Origin: Planctomicrobium piriforme
GTDB taxonomy: Bacteria > Planctomycetota > Planctomycetia > Planctomycetales > Planctomycetaceae
Length of the DNA stretch: 62,870 nt
Reading direction: 5' to 3'
Assembly (NCBI GenBank): GCA_945860955.1
Contig: CAMATH010000036.1
Coordinates: forward strand, 1 to 62,870
Both the position numbers and the translations under genes were made by a program. The notes beneath the pieces are model-generated. The model worked only from the letters and a program-made list of their open reading frames with translations, was not told where the DNA came from and searched no databases. Below, piece after piece: positions 34,815-44,517 of this stretch (position 1 is the first letter of the stretch; each line of letters begins with the position of its first letter).

Positions 34815-36410
34815 GTGTCGGAAACATTTTCCATCCTGTTGCCGCACGTCGTGCTGGCTGTCGCCGGCGCGTTGTTCCTGCTCGCCGGCACGTTCTCGAT
34901 CAACCGCCGACTGTTCGGGCCGGCGGCGATCGGGGTTCTTGCCGTCGTCGGCTGGCTGCTGTACGGCAGCAGTCTGGTGCTGGCCGAGGGGGGCGCGATC
35001 GCCGTCCGCAGTGGCGCAATCACCCAGGGCTTCCAGTACTGCTGTCTGGCACTCGGGGCGCTGATCATCCTGCAATCGCTCTCGTTGCAGCAGGAGGCCA
35101 ACAGCCCGACCGGTGAGTTCTATGGACTGCTGCTGTTGTTGCTCGACGGCTTGCTGCTGGTGTCGGTCGCCAACGACCTGATCATGCTGTTCCTGTCGCT
35201 GGAGTTGATCAGCATTCCGACGTATGTGCTGCTCTACCTGGGGCGCAAGGACCAGCGTTCGCAAGAAGCGGCCGTCAAGTACTTTCTCTTGAGTATCTTC
35301 TCGGCAGCAATGTTGCTGTATGGTTTGGCGTTCATCTACGGACTGACCGGCTCGACCCAGTTCGACGCGATTCAAAACGTTCTGACCGAAACCTACGCTC
35401 CGCGCGATCCGGATGCCCTGGTTCCCAATCCCTCGATTCTGGGGGTTGTGGCGCTGGTGCTGATTTTCGCCGGCATCAGTTTCAAGCTGGCGGCGGTTCC
35501 GTTTCACTTCTACGCTCCCGATGTGTATGAGGGGACGTCCGCGTTCAACGCTGGCATTTTGGCAGTCGTACCCAAGGCGGCCGGCATCATCGCCCTGTTC
35601 CGGCTGGTTGGGCATGTGACGGTCGGATTTGAGGGGACCGGGCAGCAGCTCGCGCTCATTCTTGCGGGCGTCACCATGACCGGGGGCAATTGCCTCGCGC
35701 TGCTCCAGACGAATGTCCGCCGAATGCTGGCGTATTCGAGCGTGGCGCACGCGGGCTACATGCTGATCGGCTTCGCGGTCGGTTTCTGGGAACAGTCGCA
35801 ACTGCACTCGGGACTGTCGGCGAATGCGGGCAGCCTCGGGCTTCCCGGGGGGATGCAGGCGAGCCTGCTGTATCTCCTGGCGTATTCCGTGGCGAGCGTC
35901 GGGCTGTTCGGCGCGTTGATTTATCTGGGACGACCTGGCCGACAGATCGAACACATCGACGACCTCACGGGTCTGGCGAAGTCACAGCCGATCGTCGCGA
36001 TCGCGATGGCCCTGTTCCTGTTCAGTATGGCGGGGATTCCGCCGTTGCCGGGCTTCTGGGGCAAGTTCTCGGTTTTCGCGAGCGCTCTGTCGGTGAAGCA
36101 GGCGGTCGGGGAATTCGGTTTCCAACTGCACCCGGCGTTCGCCGTCCTGGCGGTGGTGGGTGTACTCAACGCGGCGATCGGCGGCGTGTATTATCTGCGT
36201 CTGATCGCCCTGATCTTCCTGCACGAGCCGCTCGGAGCCCCCCGTCCGACGGGAGGTCGTTCCGCCTACGCGGCGACCCTCATCGCGGCGGTCGGGGTCG
36301 TCCTCCTCGGTCTCGTCCCCGGCCCGGTGTTTCATTTCCTGCAGAAAAGCGCGGGGACAGCGAACCAGACGGCGACGGCAGCAACAGCGACGTCCAGCGA
36401 ACTGCCGTAA
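34815..36410 (+). CDS. nuoN: NADH-quinone oxidoreductase subunit N
   Basis: The product is 531 residues from GTG 34815, which lies just after the nuoM stop; a TTG at 34803 is an alternative. The much longer upstream open frame runs antisense-free through nuoM and is not coding. ELISIPTYVLLYLGRKDQRSQEAAVKYFLLSIFSAAMLLYG and FKLAAVPFHFYAPDVYEGTSAFNAGILAVVPKAAG are diagnostic. It is the last gene of the complex I operon. Confidence 0.94.
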   Translation: MSETFSILLPHVVLAVAGALFLLAGTFSINRRLFGPAAIGVLAVVGWLLYGSSLVLAEGGAIAVRSGAITQGFQYCCLALGALIILQSLSLQQEANSPTGEFYGLLLLLLDGLLLVSVANDLIMLFLSLELISIPTYVLLYLGRKDQRSQEAAVKYFLLSIFSAAMLLYGLAFIYGLTGSTQFDAIQNVLTETYAPRDPDALVPNPSILGVVALVLIFAGISFKLAAVPFHFYAPDVYEGTSAFNAGILAVVPKAAGIIALFRLVGHVTVGFEGTGQQLALILAGVTMTGGNCLALLQTNVRRMLAYSSVAHAGYMLIGFAVGFWEQSQLHSGLSANAGSLGLPGGMQASLLYLLAYSVASVGLFGALIYLGRPGRQIEHIDDLTGLAKSQPIVAIAMALFLFSMAGIPPLPGFWGKFSVFASALSVKQAVGEFGFQLHPAFAVLAVVGVLNAAIGGVYYLRLIALIFLHEPLGAPRPTGGRSAYAATLIAAVGVVLLGLVPGPVFHFLQKSAGTANQTATAATATSSELP

Positions 36411-36458
36411 GGGCTGGGCAGATGGCGTGGGCAACCAGAAGTTGTCCACGAGTGAATT

Positions 36459-36590
36459 CTACTTGAGATCGATCGCGTCGCGTCTCAAGAGCGAATCCAG
36501 TATTCGGTAAATTCCGGCGGCGGGGGATTTCGGAATTTCGAATTCCCCCGTTTCCAGTCTCCTTGCCCGTTCGATCGCTTGGTTGACCAT
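36459..36590 (-). CDS. Small ORF (43 aa) in frame after the AAA ATPase stop
   Basis: The frame continues directly from the ATPase stop TGA at 36609-36611 and stays open for 49 codons to TAG at 36459-36461. The first ATG is at 36590. The peptide reads MVNQAIERARRLETGEFEIP, then KSPAAGIYRILDSLLRRDAI. Its amphipathic, low-bias composition looks coding. It could be a separate small partner, or a C-terminal piece cut off by a nonsense mutation. It matches no family I know. Confidence 0.4.
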   Translation of the reverse strand: MVNQAIERARRLETGEFEIPKSPAAGIYRILDSLLRRDAIDLK

Positions 36591-36608
36591 CTTTTCTTTC
36601 GTGGCATG

Positions 36609-37865
36609 TCATTTTTCCTGTGATTCACCACTTGCCAGCAGGCGTCGCATGGGATCCATCGAGCCAATGATCGGAATCGCTCCGAATCGACCTTGCAAAT
36701 ACCCCTTTTGAATCTGGAGATCGTTGCGAATATTGAAGTCAGACAGCGATGTGAGGTGGCTTTGATGCATGGCGTCTTTCTCAACAAACCAGTATTCATC
36801 GCGACGGAGCAGTTCCTGATCGAGCAGGTGCGCTTCATGAGTCGTCACAATGAGTTGCCTCCGCTCGTTTGGGCAGGTTTCGCTGAACAGTCGAATGAAC
36901 TCCCGGCAAATCAACGGGTGCAAACTGCGATCAAGTTCGTCGATCACAAACACGGCATTTCCCCCCTTGGGAGGTGACAACACGGGCATCAAGTGGAGCA
37001 AGGCGCCAGTTCCATCCGATTCCTGCGAAAATGGAAGTGGAAACGAATCTCCATTCGCGCGATGCAATGCCAGCAACGATCGGATCAGGATGCGCGAAGA
37101 ATCATCGTTCTTCAGACGCAGATCCGAAAAATCGTTCATTTGCAATGTGCCTGGACTCTGGACGTCAGCTTTCGCGAACATACGTGTCGTAGAGTGGTCA
37201 ATTTCTTTTTCGGTCTCGACAATCCCTAAACTGTCAATTCCCGTACCAACCTGTTGAAGGAACGCCTTGCTGAATTCAAAAAAATCTCGATCGGATTGCA
37301 GTCGCTCGAGAATGTCTGGCGATCTGTAGTCGGCTGGAAGCACAGCCAGACTCTTGGTGAGCCACTCGATGATCCCTCCGAGTGATCCACCTTGCTCACC
37401 CTGGGGCAGCTCACTGACCCGATTCAGAAACAACTGGTCTTCGCGCAGTGCGACTGCCGAGAGGTTTTTTAGTGTTCCAGCGATTTTTGGGTCGTTCGCA
37501 AAATGTCGAAAGACACCCTCATTGACGCGTGTCTGACCATCCGCCCCGCGATCGAAGATCGAGAGTTCGTCATCACCGCGCAGAAGATCCAACCACTCGC
37601 TGACAATTCTCGTGCCCTGCACGTCAAAACCGTAGATGTAAACTCGATTCTCAACCAGGAACCGAAACTCAAAACTGCTCGGGGCTTTGGCGAATTCGGG
37701 GGCGAAACGAAACGCCTCAATGCGAGGAGTCCGGCCGCGTCCCTCGGAAATCAGTCGAATTGTTCGAGATCTTGTCGGAAACTGTGAAAAAGTCTCGCTT
37801 GATGGCATCTCGGGGATGTGGCCTTGTGTATACTGTTGGTGTTTCGGTACGGCTTTTACATCCAT
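36609..37865 (-). pseudogene. AAA15/RloA-like ATPase lacking its N-terminal Walker A region
   Basis: The 418-residue frame has the middle and C-terminal parts of an AAA15-type (ABC-ATPase-like) protein. FRFAPEFAKAPSSFEFRFL and YIYGFDVQGTRIVSEWLDLL are family-typical. The signature ESDGT is at 282-286, Walker B VFVIDE at 305-310, and TTHEAHLLD at 341-349. In this family the Walker A lies 40-60 residues before FRFAPE. Here that part is absent, and only 155 bp separate the frame from the divergent DinB gene. The family acts in anti-phage or nuclease-coupled systems. Probably an inactive remnant, though the rest of the frame is intact. Confidence 0.7.
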
Positions 37866-38020
37866 CGGGAAACTCGATCTCGTCAGCCTGCTGATTCGGA
37901 AGAGAGAATTCCGTTTCGACGCCCGCCCTTCAGACGAACGGTTTCACCCGACCGATCTGGCGGGATAGAATGCGGGTTCACAAACTCGACTTCCATTCAC
38001 CCGACCGGAAAGCCGCCTTC

Positions 38021-38512
38021 ATGCCGACGCACCAGGAATCCACACTCGCCTTTCTCGACCTCTGCCGCGAACGGACGCTGGCGACACTGGACGCCATCGA
38101 GAAGCTGCCCAACGCGCAAGAGGCGCTGGGCTGGCGTCCGGGACCGGGACGCGCGCACATCGCGTGGCAGTTGATGCACGTCGGGATCACCGAAGAACTG
38201 TTCGCGACCGAGCGGTTCAAAGGAACCCAGCCCGCCCGTGCCGATCTGGTCCCCCGCTACAAGGGGGGCAGCACCCCCGATGATCAGATTCCCACCGCCG
38301 CCGAAATCCGGCAGGTTCTCGCCGAAAGCCGCGAACACCTGCGGGCTACGATTCAAGGTCTATCCGCCGCCGACCTGGAAACAGTCCCTCCCGCGCTCGC
38401 CCAACGCAATCTCTCGATTGGCAACGCGCTGAAGATCATCGTCTGGCACGAGGCTCATCATCAGGGGCAGGCCCACATCACTCTCAATCTCTATAAGGCG
38501 TCCCACGCGTGA
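38021..38512 (+). CDS. DinB-family four-helix metal protein
   Basis: From ATG 38021 the product is 163 residues. The His ligands are visible in WQLMHVGITEELF and in the C-terminal EAHHQGQAHITLNLYK. DinB-like folds bind a divalent metal and include thiol-dependent transferases. Its stop overlaps the start of the next gene as GTGA at 38509-38512, so the two are translationally coupled. The substrate is unknown. Confidence 0.85.
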   Translation: MPTHQESTLAFLDLCRERTLATLDAIEKLPNAQEALGWRPGPGRAHIAWQLMHVGITEELFATERFKGTQPARADLVPRYKGGSTPDDQIPTAAEIRQVLAESREHLRATIQGLSAADLETVPPALAQRNLSIGNALKIIVWHEAHHQGQAHITLNLYKASHA

Positions 38513-41500
38513 ACGTCGTCGACTCGAACCCGATCTCCGGACTCTCGCTTGACCCCGACTGCCGCGCGTGTCGGCGAGTTCGGCAAACCGCCACCCATCC
38601 CGCGGAGCGACTGCGCCGCGCGGGGGTGTGGCTGCTGTGTGTGGTCATCCTCTCGCTGTCGGCGTTAACTGTCCGCGGGCAGGAGGCCCCTCGCGACCCC
38701 GAGCCCCCCGAGGCGAAAACCGAACCGGACGAACTGGTTGAGTTGCGTGACCACTTCCAGCACGGTCGTTACGCCGAAGCGCTGGAGGAATTCGAAAAGG
38801 TTCCTGCGGATTTCGCTGAGGCCCCCGGCTTCGTCCTCCTGCGCAGTCGCTGCCTGGAAGCCCAAGGGGATCTGGAGCCGGCGGCCAAACTGGTCGCCGA
38901 TGCGGTCGCGAAGAACACCAGTCACGCGGGATTGCTGGGTCGGCTCTCGGAACTGCAATTCGAACAGGGGCAGTACGAAGAGTGTCAGAAGTCGATCGAC
39001 CAGGCGTTCGAGATTGACGACGACCAGCCACAAGCCCGAGCGGTGCTGGTGGACCTGCTGCTCGCGACGGGCAAATCCCACCCGGCGGAGGAAGCGTCGC
39101 GCTGGTTCATCGATTTTTACAATCGCAAACAGCCGGAAGACGCGGAAACGCTGGTTGTTGTCGCGCGGGGTGTGAAGCTGTTCGCACTGTGGCATCCCAA
39201 GTCGCAGAACCTGAACATGATTGTCAACACGCTCTGCCCGGACGCGGTCAAGGCAGATCCCCTATGTTGGCAGGCGCACGCCGTCGCGGGTGGGTTGTTG
39301 CTCGACAAGTACAATCGCGGTCAGGGACTGCCGGAGTTGAAGAAGGCCCTGACGATCAACCCCCAGGCCGCCCCGGTCTACGCCCGCCTCGCCGAGGCGG
39401 CGATCGACGAGCGCGACAACGCCGATGCGCAACAATTGGTGGTTCGCGCTTTGGAAATCAACCCGAACAGTGTCCCGGCACTCCTGTCGCTGTTTGACCT
39501 GCAATTCGAAGGGGGAGAATCAGCCGCCGCGGAAGAGACACTCCAGAAACTCGCCCACATCAATCCGCACAACGAACTGCTGCTGGCCCGCCGCGCGCTG
39601 TTGTCCATTCATGCGGATGGCATTCCCACCGAGGCGGAACTGACGAACCTCTTCGCCCGGCTTGAGGCCGAAGAGCCGATCGGCGACGCGGCGGTCTCGG
39701 GGTTTGGCAAGGCGCTAGCCGAGGCGGCCCGCGTCAATCCCCATCCGGGCCGCTTTCTCGAAGTGGTTGGCAATGCGATGGAAGGGCGATTCAAGTTTGA
39801 ATTCGCCGAACGGTGCTATCGGCAGGCCGCTCTCGCCCTCCCCAGTCTCCCCGGTCCCCGGTCATCGCTCGGTCTGCTCAGCATGCGGACCGGCAAACTC
39901 GACGACGCCCGCAAGATTCTGGACGAGGCGTTCAACGCCGACCCGTTCCATGTGCGGGTCAGCAACATGCGCAAAGTGGTCAAGCTGCTCGATGGCTACG
40001 AAACGCTGGAAACCGAGCATTTCCGCATTCGTTACGATTCGGTCGCCGACCGAATGCTGGCGCACTACATGTCGGAGTTTCTGGAAGAGCAATATCAACC
40101 GCTGGTCAAACAGTTCCGCTACGAACCCGCCGACAAGACCCAGTTCGAGATCTTCCACCGGGCGAAGGGGGTGTCGGCGCATCAGTGGTTCAGCGCCCGT
40201 CTAGTCGGCTTGCCGTGGATCCAGACCATTGGCGCGTCAACCGGCATGATCGTGGCGCTGTCGTCTCCCACGGCGGGGGACAGGCCTTACAATTGGGCGC
40301 GGGTCGCCCGGCATGAGTTTGTGCATATCCTCACGTTGCAGGGGACAAAGTTCAACATTCCGCACTGGTACACCGAAGCGCTGGCGGTTCTCTCGGAGGA
40401 GACGCCCCGTCCCGAGTTGTGGAATGAAATGTTGCGTGAACGTGTCCCCAAAGGACAGTTGTTGAATCTCGACACGTTGAACCAGGGGTTCACGCGGGCG
40501 AAGAATCAAAACGACTGGAACTTCGCCTACTGTCAGGCCCGACTGTACGCCGAGTATTTGAAGGAACGCTTTGGCGACGACGCCACCAGCCGTCTGCTCG
40601 AAGCGTATCGCGAAGGAAAGACAACCACACAGGCGCTGGAGCAGGTGTTTCAGATTCAACAACCAGTGTTTGAGCAGGGATATCGCGATTACCTCGACCG
40701 CGTCGTCGCGCAATTGAAGGGAGAGGTTCCCGAAGAGCAGGGAACGAACCTGCCTCAGGCCGAAAAGGCGTATCGTGAACATCCCGAAGACCCGGCCCGC
40801 GCCGCCCAATACGCTCTGGCGCTCCTGAATGTGAACAAGCGCAAAGACGCCCGGCGGATCGCGTCGGAGGTTCTGCAGGAACACCCGCGTGATCCGGCCG
40901 CGTCGCTGGTACTGGCCCGGCTGGCGCTGCGTGCCGAGGATGTGGAACAGGCCGAAAAGCTGCTGGATGGCGTGCTCGATCCCGAGCGTCCGAATCCGCG
41001 AATTCTTGAGTTGCGGGCCGAGGTCCACCTGGGTCAAAAGGAGTACGCGCAGGCGGCGGCACTGTATGAACTGGGACTGAAACAGGCTCCGTTGCATGTG
41101 CCGTGGCAGAAGGGACTGGCGACCGCTCTGTTGCGCGCCAAGGACTTTCAGAAGCTTAAGCCGGTGCTGGAGCAACTGGCGATTTACGACGGAGATGACG
41201 CTCCCGTCCGTCGCAAGCGGGCCGAGCTGGCGTTACTGGATCAGGATTACGAACTCGCTTTGAAATACGGGGTGCTGGCCCTCCAGATTGACGTGATGAA
41301 CGCCGACACCCATGAGATCATCGCCCGCGCGTACGCCGCCCTGGGGCGGAAGGCTGAAGCGGTGAAAGAGTGGGAACGGGCGACGGAGTGCAAGCCGAAA
41401 GATGGCGAACTGGTTGTGGAACTGGCGCGGGCGCTGGCGGCTGACGGTCGCAAGCCCGAGGCGCTCGACCGGTTGAAGAAACTACTGGCCGACGACGCGA

Positions 41501-41547
41501 AGAACGAGTCGGCTGCGAAACTGCTGAAGGAACTCGACACGCCATGA
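38509..41547 (+). CDS. Secreted TPR protein with a peptidase-MA (gluzincin) domain
   Basis: The 1012-residue product begins at GTG 38509. A hydrophobic segment (VWLLCVVILSLSALTVRG) near residue 45 is a signal anchor or late signal peptide. TPR units fill residues 70-480 and 740-1010. Between them, HEFVHILTLQGTKFNIPHWYTEALAVLSE shows the HExxH zinc site plus a downstream Glu, as in peptidase MA family proteins. It is coupled to DinB upstream (GTGA) and to the MazG-like gene downstream (ATGA at 41544-41547). It is probably an envelope protease or scaffold. Confidence 0.83.
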   Translation: MNVVDSNPISGLSLDPDCRACRRVRQTATHPAERLRRAGVWLLCVVILSLSALTVRGQEAPRDPEPPEAKTEPDELVELRDHFQHGRYAEALEEFEKVPADFAEAPGFVLLRSRCLEAQGDLEPAAKLVADAVAKNTSHAGLLGRLSELQFEQGQYEECQKSIDQAFEIDDDQPQARAVLVDLLLATGKSHPAEEASRWFIDFYNRKQPEDAETLVVVARGVKLFALWHPKSQNLNMIVNTLCPDAVKADPLCWQAHAVAGGLLLDKYNRGQGLPELKKALTINPQAAPVYARLAEAAIDERDNADAQQLVVRALEINPNSVPALLSLFDLQFEGGESAAAEETLQKLAHINPHNELLLARRALLSIHADGIPTEAELTNLFARLEAEEPIGDAAVSGFGKALAEAARVNPHPGRFLEVVGNAMEGRFKFEFAERCYRQAALALPSLPGPRSSLGLLSMRTGKLDDARKILDEAFNADPFHVRVSNMRKVVKLLDGYETLETEHFRIRYDSVADRMLAHYMSEFLEEQYQPLVKQFRYEPADKTQFEIFHRAKGVSAHQWFSARLVGLPWIQTIGASTGMIVALSSPTAGDRPYNWARVARHEFVHILTLQGTKFNIPHWYTEALAVLSEETPRPELWNEMLRERVPKGQLLNLDTLNQGFTRAKNQNDWNFAYCQARLYAEYLKERFGDDATSRLLEAYREGKTTTQALEQVFQIQQPVFEQGYRDYLDRVVAQLKGEVPEEQGTNLPQAEKAYREHPEDPARAAQYALALLNVNKRKDARRIASEVLQEHPRDPAASLVLARLALRAEDVEQAEKLLDGVLDPERPNPRILELRAEVHLGQKEYAQAAALYELGLKQAPLHVPWQKGLATALLRAKDFQKLKPVLEQLAIYDGDDAPVRRKRAELALLDQDYELALKYGVLALQIDVMNADTHEIIARAYAALGRKAEAVKEWERATECKPKDGELVVELARALAADGRKPEALDRLKKLLADDAKNESAAKLLKELDTP

Positions 41548-41873
41548 CCGCTCCCATCGCCGACCCACAACCCATGACCCTGGCCGACCTGCAGACTCTG
41601 ATTCGGCAGATGTATTCGTCGAAGGATGAGGCCCGCGGGGTCGACGGGACGTTTATGTGGTTGATGGAGGAGGTAGGGGAACTGGCGGCGGCCCTGCGGG
41701 AAGGGACCAAGCAAGAACAGGCCCTGGAATTCGCCGACGTCCTCGCCTGGCTGGCGACCATCGCCAACGTGGCGGGAATCGACCTGCAGGCGGCCGTCCA
41801 GGAAAAATACGGCCGCGGCTGCCCGGGCTGTGGGCAGTTTGTCTGTGTGTGTGATGTCAGTGAAAAGCCGTAG
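41544..41873 (+). CDS. MazG-like nucleotide pyrophosphohydrolase
   Basis: The product is 109 residues. MWLMEEVGELAAALREG and LEFADVLAWLATIAN show the EExxE...ExxD metal motif of MazG-type all-alpha NTP pyrophosphatases, which clear noncanonical or excess dNTPs. The C-terminus CPGCGQFVCVC adds a small Cys cluster that could bind zinc, not typical of classic MazG. It overlaps the upstream TPR-protease gene as ATGA. Confidence 0.85.
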   Translation: MTAPIADPQPMTLADLQTLIRQMYSSKDEARGVDGTFMWLMEEVGELAAALREGTKQEQALEFADVLAWLATIANVAGIDLQAAVQEKYGRGCPGCGQFVCVCDVSEKP

Positions 41874-42373
41874 GCGTCGTCTGACTCCACGGAGAACAGA
41901 TCCGCCTTCACGGCCGCCGTTTCCGGTGACCGCGCTCCGTGGACAGCCACCTTGGGTGTTCCTCTTCCGAGGGGACGAAAATAATCGCACACAGGATTGG
42001 ACCATTGCCAATCAAACCGTGCCGAGTGATACCAGTCGATCAGATGTATTGGTTCAGCGTGAATTGGAGGAGTCGATGGTCAGCGATATGGAGAACGGAA
42101 GGACATCCTGTCAATCCTGAAATCCTGTCCAAAACGTTCGACTATCTGACCGTAGGATTCAAGGTGCAAGAAGGTGCCAGCGCAGGGCCAGTTCCTCTTG
42201 ACCAAATCGGCCCGTTTGCGGTACATCGCCCCCCCGCATTCGCCATTCGGTGCCGATCGTTTTCGCCAGACTGCGTTTCCCGCAACGACAGTTTTTCCCC
42301 GGTCTCCCGCCCGGGTCTCTGGTTCGTCTTACGAGTGGCGCATCCCTCCTTTCCTTCCCGAGAGGTACGACCC
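41874..42373. other. 500-bp spacer with a dispersed repeat
   Basis: No gene is supported. A copy of the 26-bp dispersed repeat lies at 42112-42137. An open frame runs through the region into the next gene, but it lacks family-like sequence before the signal peptide at 42374. Confidence 0.55.
42112..42137 (+). repeat. Dispersed 26-bp repeat, copy B
   Basis: It is identical to 16324-16349 over 26 bases, starting CAATCCTGAAATCCTGTCC. It is preceded at 42101 by a further GACATCCTGT unit of the same type. It lies between mazG-like and the YTV-like gene. Confidence 0.75.
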
Positions 42374-43519
42374 ATGCTCTCTCCCCTGTCGCGTTTTCTG
42401 GCGTGCGCCAGTTTTCTCGTCGTGACGGGTGCCGCCGGCTCGGCCAGCGCCCAGTTTCTCTACGACCCCTGCTGCCGACCGTGTCGGCCGGCGTGTCCTC
42501 CGCCTCCCGTGCAGCAGTGCTTTCGCACGATCCCCGTCACCGAATACCGGGATGTGCAACAAACCGTGCAGCGCCCCGAGTATTACACCGATCTCGAAGA
42601 ACGGGATTGCACCGAGTACCGTCGGGTGTGTGAAACCCAAACCGCCCAGGTTCCCACGGTCAATTACCAAACGGTCACCGAACATCGCACCGTTCAACGC
42701 GACTGCGGACGCTGGGTTTCCTACGTGGAATGCCGACCCAAACTGGCACCCTGCGAATACGATAATCGGCCGGATCTGTTCGGCGCAATGAATCGGACCG
42801 CCTACAGTGTTCGCATGGCGTTCACTCCCGATTCAGTGGTTCGCAAGTCCTGGCAGCCGAACATCGTCACTCAGCAGATTCCGGTGACCCGACAGGTCGC
42901 CGTGCGCGGCGTCAAGACGGTAAACTACCAGGTCGCCCGGGTGGTCCCTGTGGTCACTCGCAAGCAGGTCGCGGTCACCAAGATGCGAATGGTGACGCAG
43001 AACATCACGTTGAGGCAGCCGTACACCGTGATGAAAACGGTTCCGGTGGGCAGCGGATATGCGTTCGCCGCCCCGATCAATGCCAACACCGCGACGGCCT
43101 CGGCGGGAACGGCGGCCTCGGGGAGTGTGTCCGCCGGCATTCAGCCGTCCCCCGCCTCCAACGATCTGGGGGAACGGACGGCGATCGCTCCCAAAGACTC
43201 GTCGCGGGCGACCTCGGCCGAGACGCCGGACAACGACCGGGTGAAGACTTTCACCGACGACACCGAAGACAAGATCAATGGCTCGGGAGCCGGGCGGGGC
43301 GATCAGGGGAAGAAGTCGGGCCGGACGCCAATCATCCCCCGCGGCTTCACCGACGACGAAGTGGCCCAGGCGAAGCGGCCCCAGGGTGTCTGGGTGGCGG
43401 CCAAAAAGACGGCTCGACCGGTTGGTGAATGGGTGGCCCGTAAGAAAGCGGACGTGCCGGCAGGACCGGCGCTCGAACCGATCATTCTGGCGCAGGCGAC
43501 GCGTCCCAAAGCGAATTGA
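42374..43519 (+). CDS. Secreted Cys-rich protein with YTV-like repeats
   Basis: From ATG 42374 the product is 381 residues with a signal peptide (FLACASFLVVTGAAGSASA). Next comes a Cys/Pro segment (CCRPCRPACPPPPVQQC). Then repeats of the kind VTEYRDVQQTVQRPEYYTD, VNYQTVTEHRTVQRD, IPVTRQVAVRGVKTVNYQV and QPYTVMKTVPV follow; these resemble the planctomycete YTV domain. A low-complexity, charged tail ends the protein. It is probably structural, in the cell wall or outer layer. The longer upstream reading frame is not used. Confidence 0.7.
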   Translation: MLSPLSRFLACASFLVVTGAAGSASAQFLYDPCCRPCRPACPPPPVQQCFRTIPVTEYRDVQQTVQRPEYYTDLEERDCTEYRRVCETQTAQVPTVNYQTVTEHRTVQRDCGRWVSYVECRPKLAPCEYDNRPDLFGAMNRTAYSVRMAFTPDSVVRKSWQPNIVTQQIPVTRQVAVRGVKTVNYQVARVVPVVTRKQVAVTKMRMVTQNITLRQPYTVMKTVPVGSGYAFAAPINANTATASAGTAASGSVSAGIQPSPASNDLGERTAIAPKDSSRATSAETPDNDRVKTFTDDTEDKINGSGAGRGDQGKKSGRTPIIPRGFTDDEVAQAKRPQGVWVAAKKTARPVGEWVARKKADVPAGPALEPIILAQATRPKAN

Positions 43520-43626
43520 ACGCTTTGTCGCGGCTGAATGGCCGCTGACGATGACTCCATGACCAATCCAGCCCCAATGGCGAATGTCGAATGACCACAC
43601 ATCGACATTCGCCATTTTCGCATTCG

Positions 43627-44517
43627 ATGCCCTACCTATTGTTCCTGGGCTGTTGCCTGGTCTGGAGCGTCAGCTTCCTGCTGATGAAAAAGGCGGTGGT
43701 GGGCTTTAGCCCCTTGTCGGTCGGTGCCTGGCGCGTTGCGGGAGGGGCGGCGATGCTTGGCTGGCTCTGCTGGCGACGAGGTGTGTATCAGCGGCCAACG
43801 CGTGGGCAACTGGGCTGGATCTCGCTGGTCTCACTGCTGGGCTGTGGCTGGCCCTACGCGGTCCAGCCATTGGTCGTCGCCCGGCAGGGAAGCGCTTTTG
43901 TCGCGTTGACGGTCACACTGGTGCCGCTGTTCACGATCACCTTGTCGGCGGTCTTTCTGAAAGTCTATCCCAGCCGACGCCAGTTGATTGGCGTGTGCGG
44001 GGCGTTTTGCTTTCTGGCCCTGTTGCTGGCCGATGGAATTCGTCGGGAGATTCCGGTTGGCGACCTGGCTCTGGCGGGCACGGTCCCCGCGTGTTACGCC
44101 GGCTCCAACATTCTGATCCGTCGTAAACTGAGCGGACTGCCTTCGCTCTGGCTGACGTTTCTGGCACTGTCGGGTACGATGGCGTTGTTGATGCCAATCT
44201 CGTGGACCGTCGCCGCCCCGGTGTGTGAATCGTCACGGGAGTGGTGGCTGGCGGCGGGGGCCCTGGCTGTTTTGGGCGTGCTGGGAACCGGCCTGGCGAC
44301 CTACTGGTTCAACACGATGATTCAGACTCAGGGGCCGTTGTTCGCGGGAATGTCGACGAATCTGGTCCCGGTGGGGGCGCTGGTCCTGGGGTGGTACGAC
44401 TCGGAGCGGGTGACGGTGTTACAGATCTGCGGTTTGGTGGGGATTTTGGCGATGGTGATCTTGGTGCAGTACGGGGCGGCGAAACCAGTGCGGGCTACGG
44501 CAAAGGCGGACTCGTGA
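43627..44517 (+). CDS. EamA/DMT-family transporter
   Basis: The product is 296 residues with about ten helices. YLLFLGCCLVWSVSFLLMKKAVVGFSPLSVGAWR is the typical EamA opening, and a second EamA repeat begins near VPACYAGSNILIRRKL. It probably exports a small metabolite; the substrate is unknown. The start ATG 43627 was chosen because the upstream ATG at 43591 adds 12 polar residues. Confidence 0.86.
   Translation: MPYLLFLGCCLVWSVSFLLMKKAVVGFSPLSVGAWRVAGGAAMLGWLCWRRGVYQRPTRGQLGWISLVSLLGCGWPYAVQPLVVARQGSAFVALTVTLVPLFTITLSAVFLKVYPSRRQLIGVCGAFCFLALLLADGIRREIPVGDLALAGTVPACYAGSNILIRRKLSGLPSLWLTFLALSGTMALLMPISWTVAAPVCESSREWWLAAGALAVLGVLGTGLATYWFNTMIQTQGPLFAGMSTNLVPVGALVLGWYDSERVTVLQICGLVGILAMVILVQYGAAKPVRATAKADS

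Noticed and set aside
34530-35954. Minus-strand open frame of 474 codons
   Set aside because: Antisense to nuoM and nuoN, Gln/Arg-rich, no motif.
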